A DNA stretch of 31,903 nucleotides from Bacteroidales bacterium (GTDB taxonomy: Bacteria; Bacteroidota; Bacteroidia; Bacteroidales; P3): assembly GCA_016296345.1 (NCBI GenBank), contig JAEDJL010000023.1, positions 1 through 31,903 on the forward strand. Direction: 5' to 3'. This document shows, piece after piece, positions 15,629-23,516 of the stretch (position 1 is its first letter; every line of letters starts with the position of its first letter). A program made the translations under genes and the position numbers. Below the pieces are notes generated by a model that did no database searches, had not been told where the DNA came from, and worked only from the letters and a program-made list of their open reading frames with translations.

Positions 15629-15706
15629 GAGAAAAGTTTTTGAATGCTCGATGTTTTTTCGCCAATTTTTGCAACTAAACCGACCGACAAACCGACTTGA
15701 TTTTTC

Positions 15707-15782
15707 AAAACGGCGTTTTGCAAAAATAATACGCCGTTTCAGTCAGACAAAACGCCGTTTTATTTCGCTGAAACGGCGTTTT
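15707..15782. repeat. Four-unit 21-bp palindrome array (locus C)
   Basis: The units are 15707-15719 (AAAACGGCGTTTT), 15728-15740 (AATACGCCGTTTC), 15749-15761 (AAAACGCCGTTTT) and 15770-15782 (GAAACGGCGTTTT), exactly 21 bp apart with 8-bp spacers. The last two bases of the fourth unit are part of the recQ stop codon (minus-strand TAA at 15783-15781). The array lies between recQ and the promoter of the repeat protein gene. Confidence 0.95.
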
Positions 15783-17670
15783 ATTTTTGTGGTATCGAGA
15801 GTGTAGTATTTTCAAGGCTTATCTCGCCTCTGTCAAGCATCTTTCTGAGAACTGCAATCGTCTTTTTTTGATCCTGAAACAGCATGGGATTGAAGAAGAA
15901 ATCAACTTCCCGTGGCTGCTCTCTGAGAAAGGTCAATATCTTGTCTCTTATCTGTTTGGGCTTTATGAGCTTTTGCAAACACAGGTCGCACTCGCCGCAG
16001 GGCTGACTGTCCATTCCGAAATACTTCATCAAGAACTGCTCTCTGCACTCTGCCTTTTCGATATAGTCAATCACCATGTCGGCTTTGTCAAACGCACTTT
16101 GTTTCAGCTCCTTGTAGTGTTTCGGAGAAATGTAAAGGTCTTGCGGCTTGACCCTGTCTTCTAAAAATATGATATATTCCCCTTCGGGTTGCTGCTCATA
16201 GTATATTGCTCCTGTTTCTCGCAGTTTGAGCATTACGCTTATGACCTTTTGGGTGTCCCATTCCAAGTATGATGCAATTTCTTTCTCGTGCAGTCTTACC
16301 AATTCGCTTGTCGAACTGTCGCAAAGCCTCAAAACCGATGCCAAAACGCAGGAATAATCGTCGTTTGTCTCCAATAGTTTTCGCAATTCGCCTCCTTTGA
16401 CCAACACTTTGACCCATGAGGTCGGGAAATCCCTCTCTTTCCAATCCAAAAAGCCTGCTCTTCGCAATATTTTCAAACTTGCATAGACAGGATATGGCTC
16501 TTGTTTGCACCAAGAGGCAAAGTCTTCAAACGCAAACCAAAAAGTGCGTCCCTTTCCTTCAAGATATGGCAGCTTGTAGTAGCGAAACAATTTGTCGTAT
16601 ATGCTTTTTACCACCTCCAAGTCGGGAAAGTCCATTCTCACACGCCTCAACATTGTTGCTTTATCCTTGTCGTTGTAGAGCATGACGGCGTATGCGGTTT
16701 GTCCGTTCCTGCCCGAGCGTCCGAACTCCTGATAGTAGGCTTCCAAAGTTTGAGGAAGCTCCAAGTGAATGACGTAAGAAACATCGGGTTTGTCAATTCC
16801 CATTCCGAAAGCCTTGGTTGCAACAAGCAAAGGCAGCTCTCCCGAAATCCACTTCTCTTGTCGCTCGTTTCTCTGCACGCTTGTCAGTCCTGCATGGTAG
16901 CTTTCGACGCTCACTCCGTGTTGTTGCAAAAGTTTTGCAGTCTTTTCGGCACTCAAACGGGTAGAAACATAAATCAATCCGCAACCTCCGACCTTGTCAA
17001 TTATCTTTTTACAACGCTCAATCTTGCTTTCCTCCTTGATAACCATGCACTTTACATTGCTGCGACGAAATTCGCCTCTTATGCAGTTTGGTTTTCTGAA
17101 ATCAAGACAGCTTTGAATATCGTCGGCAGTTTGTTTTGTTGCAGTGGCAGTAAGAGCCAGCACAGGCACATCGGGCTTGCAGTTTCTCAAAATTACGATT
17201 TGTCTGTATTCGGGGCGGAAATCGTGTCCCCATTCCGAGATGCAGTGAGCCTCATCGACCACAAAAAGACAAGGATTGCTCCTTCTAATAAAAGAAATGA
17301 ATGCTTTGTTTTGCAATCTCTCGGGAGAAACGAACACAAACTTCGTTCCCATTGTTTCAATCGAGTTGAGAGCCATGTCAAGACCGTTTGGCATTTGGTC
17401 AAAAGTGAGAGCTTTGGCTTTCAATCCTCGTTTTTTCAATCCGTCACACTGATCTTTCATCAGCGAAATCAAGGGAGAGACCACTATACAGACGCCTTGC
17501 ATCATCAATGCAGGCACTTGATAACAGATACTCTTGCCTCCGCCTGTCGGCATGAGTGCAAGAGTATCTCGTTTTTCAAGAACCGAGGCGATGACTTCCC
17601 GTTGCACCGAACGGAAATGGTCATAGCCCCAATATTTTTGAAGAATGCTTTCTGCCTTTTCTAACGACAT
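15781..17670 (-). CDS. recQ: RecQ-family ATP-dependent DNA helicase
   Basis: A 629-residue superfamily 2 helicase (3'-5' unwinding in recombination and repair). Motif I is PTGGGKS (41-47), motif II DEAH (139-142) with the RecQ aromatic-rich continuation CISEWGHDFRP, and motif VI is QEFGRSGRNGQ. The zinc cysteines appear to be C542, C558, C561 and C564. In E. coli RecQ the zinc module follows the helicase core directly, near residues 380-403. Here about 200 residues, including a winged-helix-like region, come first, and no HRDC domain follows. It is therefore a variant or second RecQ-type paralogue. It overlaps rfbC by 10 bp and is the last gene of the lpdA-rfbC-recQ unit. Confidence 0.92.
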   Translation of the reverse strand: MSLEKAESILQKYWGYDHFRSVQREVIASVLEKRDTLALMPTGGGKSICYQVPALMMQGVCIVVSPLISLMKDQCDGLKKRGLKAKALTFDQMPNGLDMALNSIETMGTKFVFVSPERLQNKAFISFIRRSNPCLFVVDEAHCISEWGHDFRPEYRQIVILRNCKPDVPVLALTATATKQTADDIQSCLDFRKPNCIRGEFRRSNVKCMVIKEESKIERCKKIIDKVGGCGLIYVSTRLSAEKTAKLLQQHGVSVESYHAGLTSVQRNERQEKWISGELPLLVATKAFGMGIDKPDVSYVIHLELPQTLEAYYQEFGRSGRNGQTAYAVMLYNDKDKATMLRRVRMDFPDLEVVKSIYDKLFRYYKLPYLEGKGRTFWFAFEDFASWCKQEPYPVYASLKILRRAGFLDWKERDFPTSWVKVLVKGGELRKLLETNDDYSCVLASVLRLCDSSTSELVRLHEKEIASYLEWDTQKVISVMLKLRETGAIYYEQQPEGEYIIFLEDRVKPQDLYISPKHYKELKQSAFDKADMVIDYIEKAECREQFLMKYFGMDSQPCGECDLCLQKLIKPKQIRDKILTFLREQPREVDFFFNPMLFQDQKKTIAVLRKMLDRGEISLENTTLSIPQK

Positions 17671-18221
17671 TTGTCAAAGTCGAAAGGAGAATTGAACGAT
17701 TGGAAGTCCTGCCAAAGTTTATCCTTGTCCGACAAAATCGGATTGTCGATTTGCCAATCTATGTTCAGCGTTTTGTCGTTCCAAATCAGGCCTTGCTCCG
17801 ATTGTTTGTTGTAAAGAGCAGTACACTTGTAGCAAAACACCGTGTCGTCTTCAAGGGTCAAAAATCCGTGAGCAAATCCCTCCGAAATGAAAAACATATT
17901 TTTTTGTTTGTCATCAAGTCTCACCGAAACATATCTTCCGTATGTCGGAGAGCCTCGGCGAATATCGACCGCAAAGTCAAGAACGCTTCCCTTGACAACT
18001 CGCAACAGCTTAGCCTGTGCAAAAGGCGGCTTTTGGAAATGCAGTCCGCGGACAACACCTCTTGACGAGCAAGACTCGTTGTCTTGAACAAAATCTGTCC
18101 TAAGCCCCAAACGGCGGAACTCTTCGGCATTGTAGCTCTCAAAAAAGTAGCCCCGATTGTCCGAAAAGACTTTCGGCTTTATTATATAAGCTCCTTCGAT
18201 TGCTGTTTTTTCGATTTCCAT
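17661..18221 (-). CDS. rfbC: dTDP-4-dehydrorhamnose 3,5-epimerase
   Basis: A 186-residue cupin epimerase of the RmlC type. It converts dTDP-4-keto-6-deoxyglucose to dTDP-4-keto-rhamnose in dTDP-L-rhamnose synthesis for surface polysaccharides. Visible landmarks are DNRGYFFESY (21-30), FVQDNES (44-50) and VVRGLHFQ with the catalytic base H61. The phosphate- and base-binding SEGFAHGF (113-120) and the YKCTALY segment (131-137) with the conserved Tyr follow. Length is normal. The rest of the rfb set (rfbA, rfbB, rfbD) is not in the window. It starts 4 bp after the lpdA stop and overlaps recQ, so it is expressed with two genes of unrelated function. Confidence 0.93.
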   Translation of the reverse strand: MEIEKTAIEGAYIIKPKVFSDNRGYFFESYNAEEFRRLGLRTDFVQDNESCSSRGVVRGLHFQKPPFAQAKLLRVVKGSVLDFAVDIRRGSPTYGRYVSVRLDDKQKNMFFISEGFAHGFLTLEDDTVFCYKCTALYNKQSEQGLIWNDKTLNIDWQIDNPILSDKDKLWQDFQSFNSPFDFDKCR

Positions 18222-18225
18222 CTCT

Positions 18226-19620
18226 CTATCCGTGTATTGCCTTGCCGTATGCTGCTTCCAATGCTTCCATTACGGCTTCGCTCATTGTAGGGTGAGGATG
18301 TACGGCTTCCAAAACTTGTTTTGCTGTCAAACCATTTTGTCTTGCTGCAACAATCTCGGCAATCATTTCGGTAACATTATCTCCTATCATGCTGCAACCA
18401 AGTATTTCATCGGTCTTTGCATCGATTACAACCTTTACAAAGCCGTCTTTGTTACCGCTTGCGGCTGCTTTGCCACTTGCCATGTACATAAATTTTCCCA
18501 CCAAGACCTCTCTGCCTTCTGCTTCGGCTTTTGCCTTGGTCAAACCGACCGATGCTACCTCCGGAGTGGTGTATGTGCAGCCCGGAATGTTGCCATAGTT
18601 GATTGGTTCGACTTCCAAGCCTTTTATCTTCTCGACACAGATTATTGCTTCGCGGCTTGCAACGTGTGCAAGTGCAGGTCCGTGAACTATGTCGCCTATT
18701 GCATACACCCCTTCGACGTTTGTGCGGTAAAAGTCATCGACTTCTATCTTTCCTCTCTCGAACTTGACGCCTGCTTCTTCCAATCCCAAGTTCTCTATGT
18801 TGGTTGCAACTCCCACAGCCGACAAAACAATGTCGCATTCTATCGTTTGCTCGCCTTTTTTGCCCTTTACCAAGACCTTACACTTGTCTCCCGTCGTATC
18901 GACTGCCTCAACGCTTGTTGCGGTAAGCACTTTCATGCCGTTCTTCTTGAAGCATCGTTGCAATGTGGAGCTGACTTCTTCGTCTTCATTGGGAACTATG
19001 TTCGGCATATACTCGACAAGGGTTACCTGAGTGCCGATTGATTGATAGAAATGTGCAAATTCGCTTCCTATTGCACCCGAACCGACAACCACCATGCTCT
19101 CCGGCTGAACTCTGAGGGTCATTGCCTCGCGGTAACCTATGATTTTCTTTCCGTCTTGCGGCATATTGGGAAGATTTCTGCTCCTTGCACCGGTTGCCAA
19201 TATGATATGGTCTGCCTCAAAGACCTGAGTACCGCTGCCGTCTTTCATTTCGACCGATACTTTGCGGTCTTTGGTAAGACGTGCTTCGCCTTCTATCACG
19301 GTGATATTGTTTTTCTGCATAAGATGAGCCACTCCCTTGCCCATGTTTGCCGCAACCGTGCGAGAGCGTTCGACGATTGCGTTCATGTCGGGCTTGAAAG
19401 AACCCTCTATCTTGACACCATAAGTTTCCGAATGTTTGATGTAGTTGAATGCTTGTGCAGATTTCAACAATGCCTTGGTGGGAATACAACCCCAGTTGAG
19501 ACAAATTCCTCCCAAGTTCTCTCTTTCGACAACCGCCGTGGTAAATCCCAACTGTGCTGCCCTCACTGCGGCAACATATCCTCCCGGACCGCTGCCTATA
19601 ATCATCACATCGTATTTCAT
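18226..19620 (-). CDS. lpdA: Dihydrolipoyl dehydrogenase
   Basis: A 464-residue flavoprotein, the E3/L-protein that reoxidises dihydrolipoamide with NAD in 2-oxoacid dehydrogenases and glycine cleavage. The FAD fold is GSGPGG (9-14), the redox disulfide is C40/C45 in GGICLNWGCIPTK, the NAD fold is GSGAIGSEFA, and the catalytic HPHP is at 441-444 (H443) followed by E448. The open frame runs 63 codons further upstream (to 19809). That extension reads through array D as Lys/Arg-rich heptads and contains the promoter, so the start is MKYDVMIIGSG at 19620. With gcvP on the same segment, a role in the glycine cleavage system is reasonable but unproven. Confidence 0.95.
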   Translation of the reverse strand: MKYDVMIIGSGPGGYVAAVRAAQLGFTTAVVERENLGGICLNWGCIPTKALLKSAQAFNYIKHSETYGVKIEGSFKPDMNAIVERSRTVAANMGKGVAHLMQKNNITVIEGEARLTKDRKVSVEMKDGSGTQVFEADHIILATGARSRNLPNMPQDGKKIIGYREAMTLRVQPESMVVVGSGAIGSEFAHFYQSIGTQVTLVEYMPNIVPNEDEEVSSTLQRCFKKNGMKVLTATSVEAVDTTGDKCKVLVKGKKGEQTIECDIVLSAVGVATNIENLGLEEAGVKFERGKIEVDDFYRTNVEGVYAIGDIVHGPALAHVASREAIICVEKIKGLEVEPINYGNIPGCTYTTPEVASVGLTKAKAEAEGREVLVGKFMYMASGKAAASGNKDGFVKVVIDAKTDEILGCSMIGDNVTEMIAEIVAARQNGLTAKQVLEAVHPHPTMSEAVMEALEAAYGKAIHG

Positions 19621-19649
19621 TTTCTTCTTTCTGTTTTTGTTAGACTTTG

Positions 19650-19657
19650 CAAAGATA
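19650..19657 (-). promoter_or_regulatory. -7 box (TATCTTTG) of lpdA
   Basis: The minus strand reads TATCTTTG, 30 bp before the lpdA ATG. A TTTG at 19679-19676 with an 18-bp spacer is a fair -33 element. This supports the short lpdA start. Confidence 0.7.
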
Positions 19658-19704
19658 TGAAAAAAGCATCGGAAACAAAGCCCGAGTTTTCGTTTGATTT
19701 TTCC

Positions 19705-19780
19705 AAAACGGCGTTTCAGCAAAATAAAACGGCGTTTTGTCCGACTGAAACGCCGTTTTATTTCATTGAAACGGCGTTTT
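19705..19780. repeat. Four-unit 21-bp palindrome array (locus D)
   Basis: The units are 19705-19717 (AAAACGGCGTTTC), 19726-19738 (AAAACGGCGTTTT), 19747-19759 (GAAACGCCGTTTT) and 19768-19780 (GAAACGGCGTTTT), exactly 21 bp apart. Spacers are AGCAAAAT, GTCCGACT and ATTTCATT; GTCCGACT also occurs in array B. The array lies between the divergent promoters of lpdA and the SulP gene. Confidence 0.95.
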
Positions 19781-19850
19781 ACTATCACCTGATTTTGAAT
19801 ACAATACAACCAATCTTCAAAGCCTTTTTCTCCAAACGGGAAAAAATGCC

Positions 19851-19858
19851 TACCTTTG
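19851..19858 (+). promoter_or_regulatory. -7 box (TACCTTTG) of the SulP gene
   Basis: TACCTTTG matches the consensus exactly, 31 bp before the ATG at 19890. The last unit of array D ends 70 bp upstream. Confidence 0.65.
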
Positions 19859-19889
19859 CAAGGTTTTTCAAAACCAAATTAAGATTATA

Positions 19890-21599
19890 ATGAAATTAGA
19901 CTTCAAGGGAGTATTCCAACCCAAGTTCTTTGAACTGATACGTTCAAGAAGCTATTCAAAAGAATTGTTCTTTAAGGATTTGACCGCAGGTATCATTGTG
20001 GGAATTGTTGCAATTCCTCTTGCGATTGCCTTTGCCATTGCCTCGGGAGTAAGTCCGCAACAAGGATTGATAACAGCTATTGTAGCAGGAGCAATAATCT
20101 CTATTTTGGGAGGCTCTCACGTTCAAATAGGCGGTCCTACGGGTGCGTTCATTGTTATCATTGCCGGCATCATTGCCCAATATGGATTGAACGGACTTAT
20201 GATTGCCACCCTCATGGCAGGAATTATTTTGATAGCAATGGGACTTCTCAAAATGGGAGACATAATCAAGTTTATGCCCTACCCGATTATTGTCGGATTT
20301 ACCTCAGGTATTGCACTGACAATCTTTTCTACTCAGATGAAAGACTTTTTCGGTCTCACGGCTCTTGACGGCAGCACATTGGCTGTTCCTTCCGAATTTT
20401 TGGATAAGTGGGCTTGTTATTTCAAACACCTTTCCACAATAAACCCTTACGCAACTGCAATGGCGGTATTTACTGTTGTTGTCAGCTTTCTTTGGTCAAA
20501 AGTAACAAAAGTAATTCCCGGCAGTCTGATTGCAATAATCGTTTGCACGGTTGCCACAATAATAATGAACAATCACGGAATGGAAGTAGCAACCATAGGA
20601 AGTGTCTATCCCGAACTTGCAGGCGGCACGGCACTTCCAAAACCCGAAACACTCTCTATTGATTCGAAGGCTGTCAGAGAGCTGCTTTCGCCTGCTTTTA
20701 CGATAGCTGTGCTTTGTGCAATCGAGAGTCTGCTTTCTGCAATGGTTGCCGACGGTGCTACGGGCAAGAAACACAACTCCAATACAGAGCTTATAGGACA
20801 GGGAGTTGCCAATGTAGTGTTGCCAATTTTCGGAGGAATACCCGCAACCGGTGCAATAGCCCGTACAATGGCTAACATAAATAACGGAGGTCGTACTCCG
20901 GTTGCCGGAATTATCCATGCAGTGTTTTTGTTGTTGGTTTATCTGTTTTTGATGCCCCTTGCAGCCAACATTCCTTTTGCCTGCTTGGCAGGAATTCTCG
21001 TTGTGGTGTCCTATAACATGAGTGAGTGGCGTTCTTTCAAGGCTATACTCAAAAATCCCAAGAGCGACGTGGTCGTACTGCTCATTACGTTCTTTTTAAC
21101 CGTCATTTTCGATTTGACAATCGCCATAGAAGTAGGTCTTCTCATCGCTTTCGTATTATTTATCAAGCGTGTAATGGAGACTTCCAGCATAAAAGTAATC
21201 GAAAACGAGCTTCAAAGAACAGAAGACCCCGAATCGGAGAGCGTATATGAGAAGGTGAACAAAAAAGTGCAGATTTACGAAATTGACGGTCCCTTTTTCT
21301 TTGGCATAGCAAACAAGTTTGACGAATTGGCTGCCGAAACCACTGCAAAGAAACCAAAGGTCAGAATTGTGAGAATGCGAAAAGTTCCGTTCATTGACTC
21401 AACCGGTTTGAAGAACCTTCGTTCTCTTTGCGACAAGAGCCGTAAGGAAAAAATACAAATTATTCTCAGCGGAGTAACCGACGAAGTCTATCAGGTGTTG
21501 GACCGAAGTGGTTTTGCAGACGAGCTTGGCAAAGAATTTATCTTTGACCATATTTCAAAGGCTCTTGACAAGGCAAACGAGCTGACGGCAGACGAATAA
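19890..21599 (+). CDS. SulP-family anion transporter with STAS domain
   Basis: A 569-residue inner-membrane transporter. The N-terminal 430 residues carry about a dozen hydrophobic segments, with the SulP signatures LTAGIIVGIVAIPLAIAFAI near residue 30 and GGSHVQIGGPTGAFIVI near 75. Residues about 450-560 form a cytoplasmic STAS domain with the VPFIDSTGLKNL motif, whose Ser/Thr is the phosphorylation site in anti-sigma antagonists. Family members carry sulfate, bicarbonate or dicarboxylates with Na+ or H+. The substrate cannot be told from sequence alone. It starts a plus-strand run with the FecCD-type permease only 13 bp downstream, possibly transcribed together although functionally unrelated. 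Confidence 0.92.
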   Translation: MKLDFKGVFQPKFFELIRSRSYSKELFFKDLTAGIIVGIVAIPLAIAFAIASGVSPQQGLITAIVAGAIISILGGSHVQIGGPTGAFIVIIAGIIAQYGLNGLMIATLMAGIILIAMGLLKMGDIIKFMPYPIIVGFTSGIALTIFSTQMKDFFGLTALDGSTLAVPSEFLDKWACYFKHLSTINPYATAMAVFTVVVSFLWSKVTKVIPGSLIAIIVCTVATIIMNNHGMEVATIGSVYPELAGGTALPKPETLSIDSKAVRELLSPAFTIAVLCAIESLLSAMVADGATGKKHNSNTELIGQGVANVVLPIFGGIPATGAIARTMANINNGGRTPVAGIIHAVFLLLVYLFLMPLAANIPFACLAGILVVVSYNMSEWRSFKAILKNPKSDVVVLLITFFLTVIFDLTIAIEVGLLIAFVLFIKRVMETSSIKVIENELQRTEDPESESVYEKVNKKVQIYEIDGPFFFGIANKFDELAAETTAKKPKVRIVRMRKVPFIDSTGLKNLRSLCDKSRKEKIQIILSGVTDEVYQVLDRSGFADELGKEFIFDHISKALDKANELTADE

Positions 21600-21612
21600 T
21601 CGGATTGTTGAA

Positions 21613-22641
21613 GTGAAACGAACAAGAAACCGCATTGTTTTTGCTTTGCTTTGCATTGTTGCAGCAGGGCTTCTCTTTGTCGATTGCATTGTGGGAGTTT
21701 CCACCCTGAGTGCGGCAAAGGCTTTGCAGGCTCTTGTTTCTCCTTTTGGCATCAGCCTTCCTTTTGCTCCGAGTGTGAGTGAGAACGAAATATATATTGT
21801 TCTTTTCTTGCGGCTTCCGCGAGTTCTTTTCTCGGCTGTTGCAGGTGCGGGATTGGCTGTGTGTGGTATGGCATTCCAAGCTCTTTTTCGCAATCCCTTG
21901 TCCGATCCTTACGTTTTGGGAGTAAGTTCGGGTGCATCGCTCGGGGCTGCGGTTGCAATAGTTCTCGGGGCTGAAAGCATGATTTGGGGAGTGGGTTTGA
22001 GCAGCTTTGCTTTTGCAGTTCTGACTGTTCTTATTATAATAAGGATTTCCTCATACGGCAATCGGATACATACTTCTACCCTGCTGCTTGCAGGAATTTC
22101 AATCAATTTTCTTATTTCTGCCATCATCTCCCTGCTTATGGTTCTCAACAAAGAGCAAATGGAGAAGATTACTTTTTGGACAATGGGAAGTCTTTCCTAC
22201 ATCGACTATAAGGACTTGGCAATGGTAGCTTGCACGGTGGTGATTGGCACTCTTGCAGTGTTGTTTCACTCTCGCGACTTGAACGCTTTGCTTATCGGAA
22301 ATCAGACTGCACAGAGCTTGGGAGTAAATGTGGAGAGAACAAAACGTTCAATCCTTTTGATATGTACCCTTATGGTCAGCACAATCGTTTCTTGCAGCGG
22401 AGTGATAGGCTTTATTGGTTTGGTCATTCCCCACATGATGAGGACGATTGTGGGAGCTGATAATCGCAAACTGCTTCCTTTCTCGATTGTGGGGGGAAGT
22501 ATTTTCATGACAATAGGAGACATTCTCTCAAAGTCGATAATTCCGCCTTCGGAAATACCGCCCGGAAGCATCACTGCACTGATTGGCGCTCCTTTTTTCA
22601 TATATCTGTTGTTTAACTCCAAAAAGCGTTTGAACCAATGA
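21613..22641 (+). CDS. FecCD-family ABC transporter permease (iron-siderophore or cobalamin type)
   Basis: A 342-residue permease with about ten membrane helices, of the BtuC/FecD/HmuU family. Family landmarks are RLPRVLFSAVAGAGLAVCGM near residue 67, FRNPLSDPYVLGVSSGASLG near 92 and GFIGLVIPHMMR near 268, the last contacting the ATPase. The start codon is GTG (21613). It overlaps the downstream ATPase gene by 4 bp (ATGA), so the two form the permease and motor of one importer. The periplasmic binding protein and any TonB-dependent receptor are absent from the window. The substrate (iron chelate, heme or corrinoid) is unresolved. Confidence 0.92.
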   Translation: MKRTRNRIVFALLCIVAAGLLFVDCIVGVSTLSAAKALQALVSPFGISLPFAPSVSENEIYIVLFLRLPRVLFSAVAGAGLAVCGMAFQALFRNPLSDPYVLGVSSGASLGAAVAIVLGAESMIWGVGLSSFAFAVLTVLIIIRISSYGNRIHTSTLLLAGISINFLISAIISLLMVLNKEQMEKITFWTMGSLSYIDYKDLAMVACTVVIGTLAVLFHSRDLNALLIGNQTAQSLGVNVERTKRSILLICTLMVSTIVSCSGVIGFIGLVIPHMMRTIVGADNRKLLPFSIVGGSIFMTIGDILSKSIIPPSEIPPGSITALIGAPFFIYLLFNSKKRLNQ

Positions 22642-23396
22642 TTGAAGTAGAAGGATTAAACTGCTTTGCAGGCAAAAAACAAATACTTTCAGATGTTTCT
22701 TTCAGCCTCCGAAAGGGCGAGTTTGCCGCCTTGATTGGCAATAACGGCTCGGGAAAAACAACTTTGCTCAAATGTCTGACACGAAACATCGCTTTCCAAA
22801 GCGGAAATATCAAGATAGACCAAAAAGACCTTCTTTCATACAGCCACAAGGAGCTTGCAAAAAAGATTGCCTTCGTTCCGCAACACACCGACTTGATGTT
22901 TGACTTCTCGGCACACCAACTTGTTTTGATGGGTCGCACTCCCTACCAAAAGCCTCTGTATTTCGACAGTGAGAAAGACCTCGAAATTGTGGAGCAGGCA
23001 ATGAAACAAACAAACACATGGCATCTTCGCAACTCCAATGCAAAGACTTTGAGCGGCGGAGAGTTCCAAAGGGTAATCATTGCGAGGGCTTTGGCTCAGC
23101 AAACACCCGTCTTGATGTTGGACGAGCCTATAAGCAACTTGGATATTCACTATCAGTTTGAAGTAATGTCGCTTTTGCAACAGATTAACGCCAAGGGAAT
23201 TACCGTGCTTATCGTTCTGCACGAGCTGAACATGACAATGCAGTATTGCAACAAAGTTCTGCTCATGCAAAACGGCACAATGGCTGCACAAGGCAAGACG
23301 TCGGACATTCTTTCGGTCGAAAACATAGAGCTATTTTTCGATGTAAAAGCCCAAATCACCCCTTTGGAAAAACACATAATAATCTCAAAAAAATAA
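22638..23396 (+). CDS. FecE-type ABC transporter ATP-binding protein
   Basis: A 252-residue ABC ATPase. It has Walker A GNNGSGKTT (34-42), Q-loop FVPQHTD (79-85), signature LSGGE (138-142), Walker B VLMLDEP (158-164), D-loop NLD (167-169) and switch H195. The QLVLMGRTPY stretch near 94 is typical of iron-siderophore/cobalamin import ATPases (FecE, BtuD, HmuV). It pairs with the FecCD-type permease with which it overlaps. No terminator was seen before array E, which begins 21 bp after the stop. Confidence 0.93.
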   Translation: MIEVEGLNCFAGKKQILSDVSFSLRKGEFAALIGNNGSGKTTLLKCLTRNIAFQSGNIKIDQKDLLSYSHKELAKKIAFVPQHTDLMFDFSAHQLVLMGRTPYQKPLYFDSEKDLEIVEQAMKQTNTWHLRNSNAKTLSGGEFQRVIIARALAQQTPVLMLDEPISNLDIHYQFEVMSLLQQINAKGITVLIVLHELNMTMQYCNKVLLMQNGTMAAQGKTSDILSVENIELFFDVKAQITPLEKHIIISKK

Positions 23397-23416
23397 GTCC
23401 TTTATGCCAATAAAAT

Positions 23417-23493
23417 CAAACGCCGTTTTGCTGAAATAAATCGGCGTTTTGGCGAAATAAAACGCCGTTTTGTCAATATCGAAACGGCGTTTG
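23417..23493. repeat. Four-unit palindrome array (locus E), one 22-bp step
   Basis: The units are 23417-23429 (CAAACGCCGTTTT), 23438-23450 (AAATCGGCGTTTT), 23459-23471 (AAAACGCCGTTTT) and 23481-23493 (GAAACGGCGTTTG). The steps are 21, 21 and 22 bp. The array lies between the ABC transporter ATPase gene and the fabD promoter; the TTTG ending the fourth unit is 23 bp before the fabD -7 box and could act as a poorly spaced -33 element. Confidence 0.93.
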
Positions 23494-23516
23494 GTTTTCT
23501 TGTTGATTTTTTTTCG

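Noticed and set aside
16501..17664. 387-codon plus-strand frame opposite recQ
   Set aside because: It is fully antisense to a well-supported helicase gene and its translation has no domain character.
19621..19809. N-terminal extension of lpdA
   Set aside because: It is array-derived Lys/Arg-rich heptads, contains the -7 box, and the canonical dihydrolipoyl dehydrogenase start is at 19620.
11823..23493. The palindrome arrays as CRISPR arrays
   Set aside because: The units are only 13 bp, spacers are 8 bp and recur between arrays, and no cas gene is present.
11823..23493. The palindrome arrays as ordinary terminators
   Set aside because: Arrays B and D lie between divergent genes, the single units have only a 1-base centre, and separate canonical hairpins with T runs already end the nearby transcripts.
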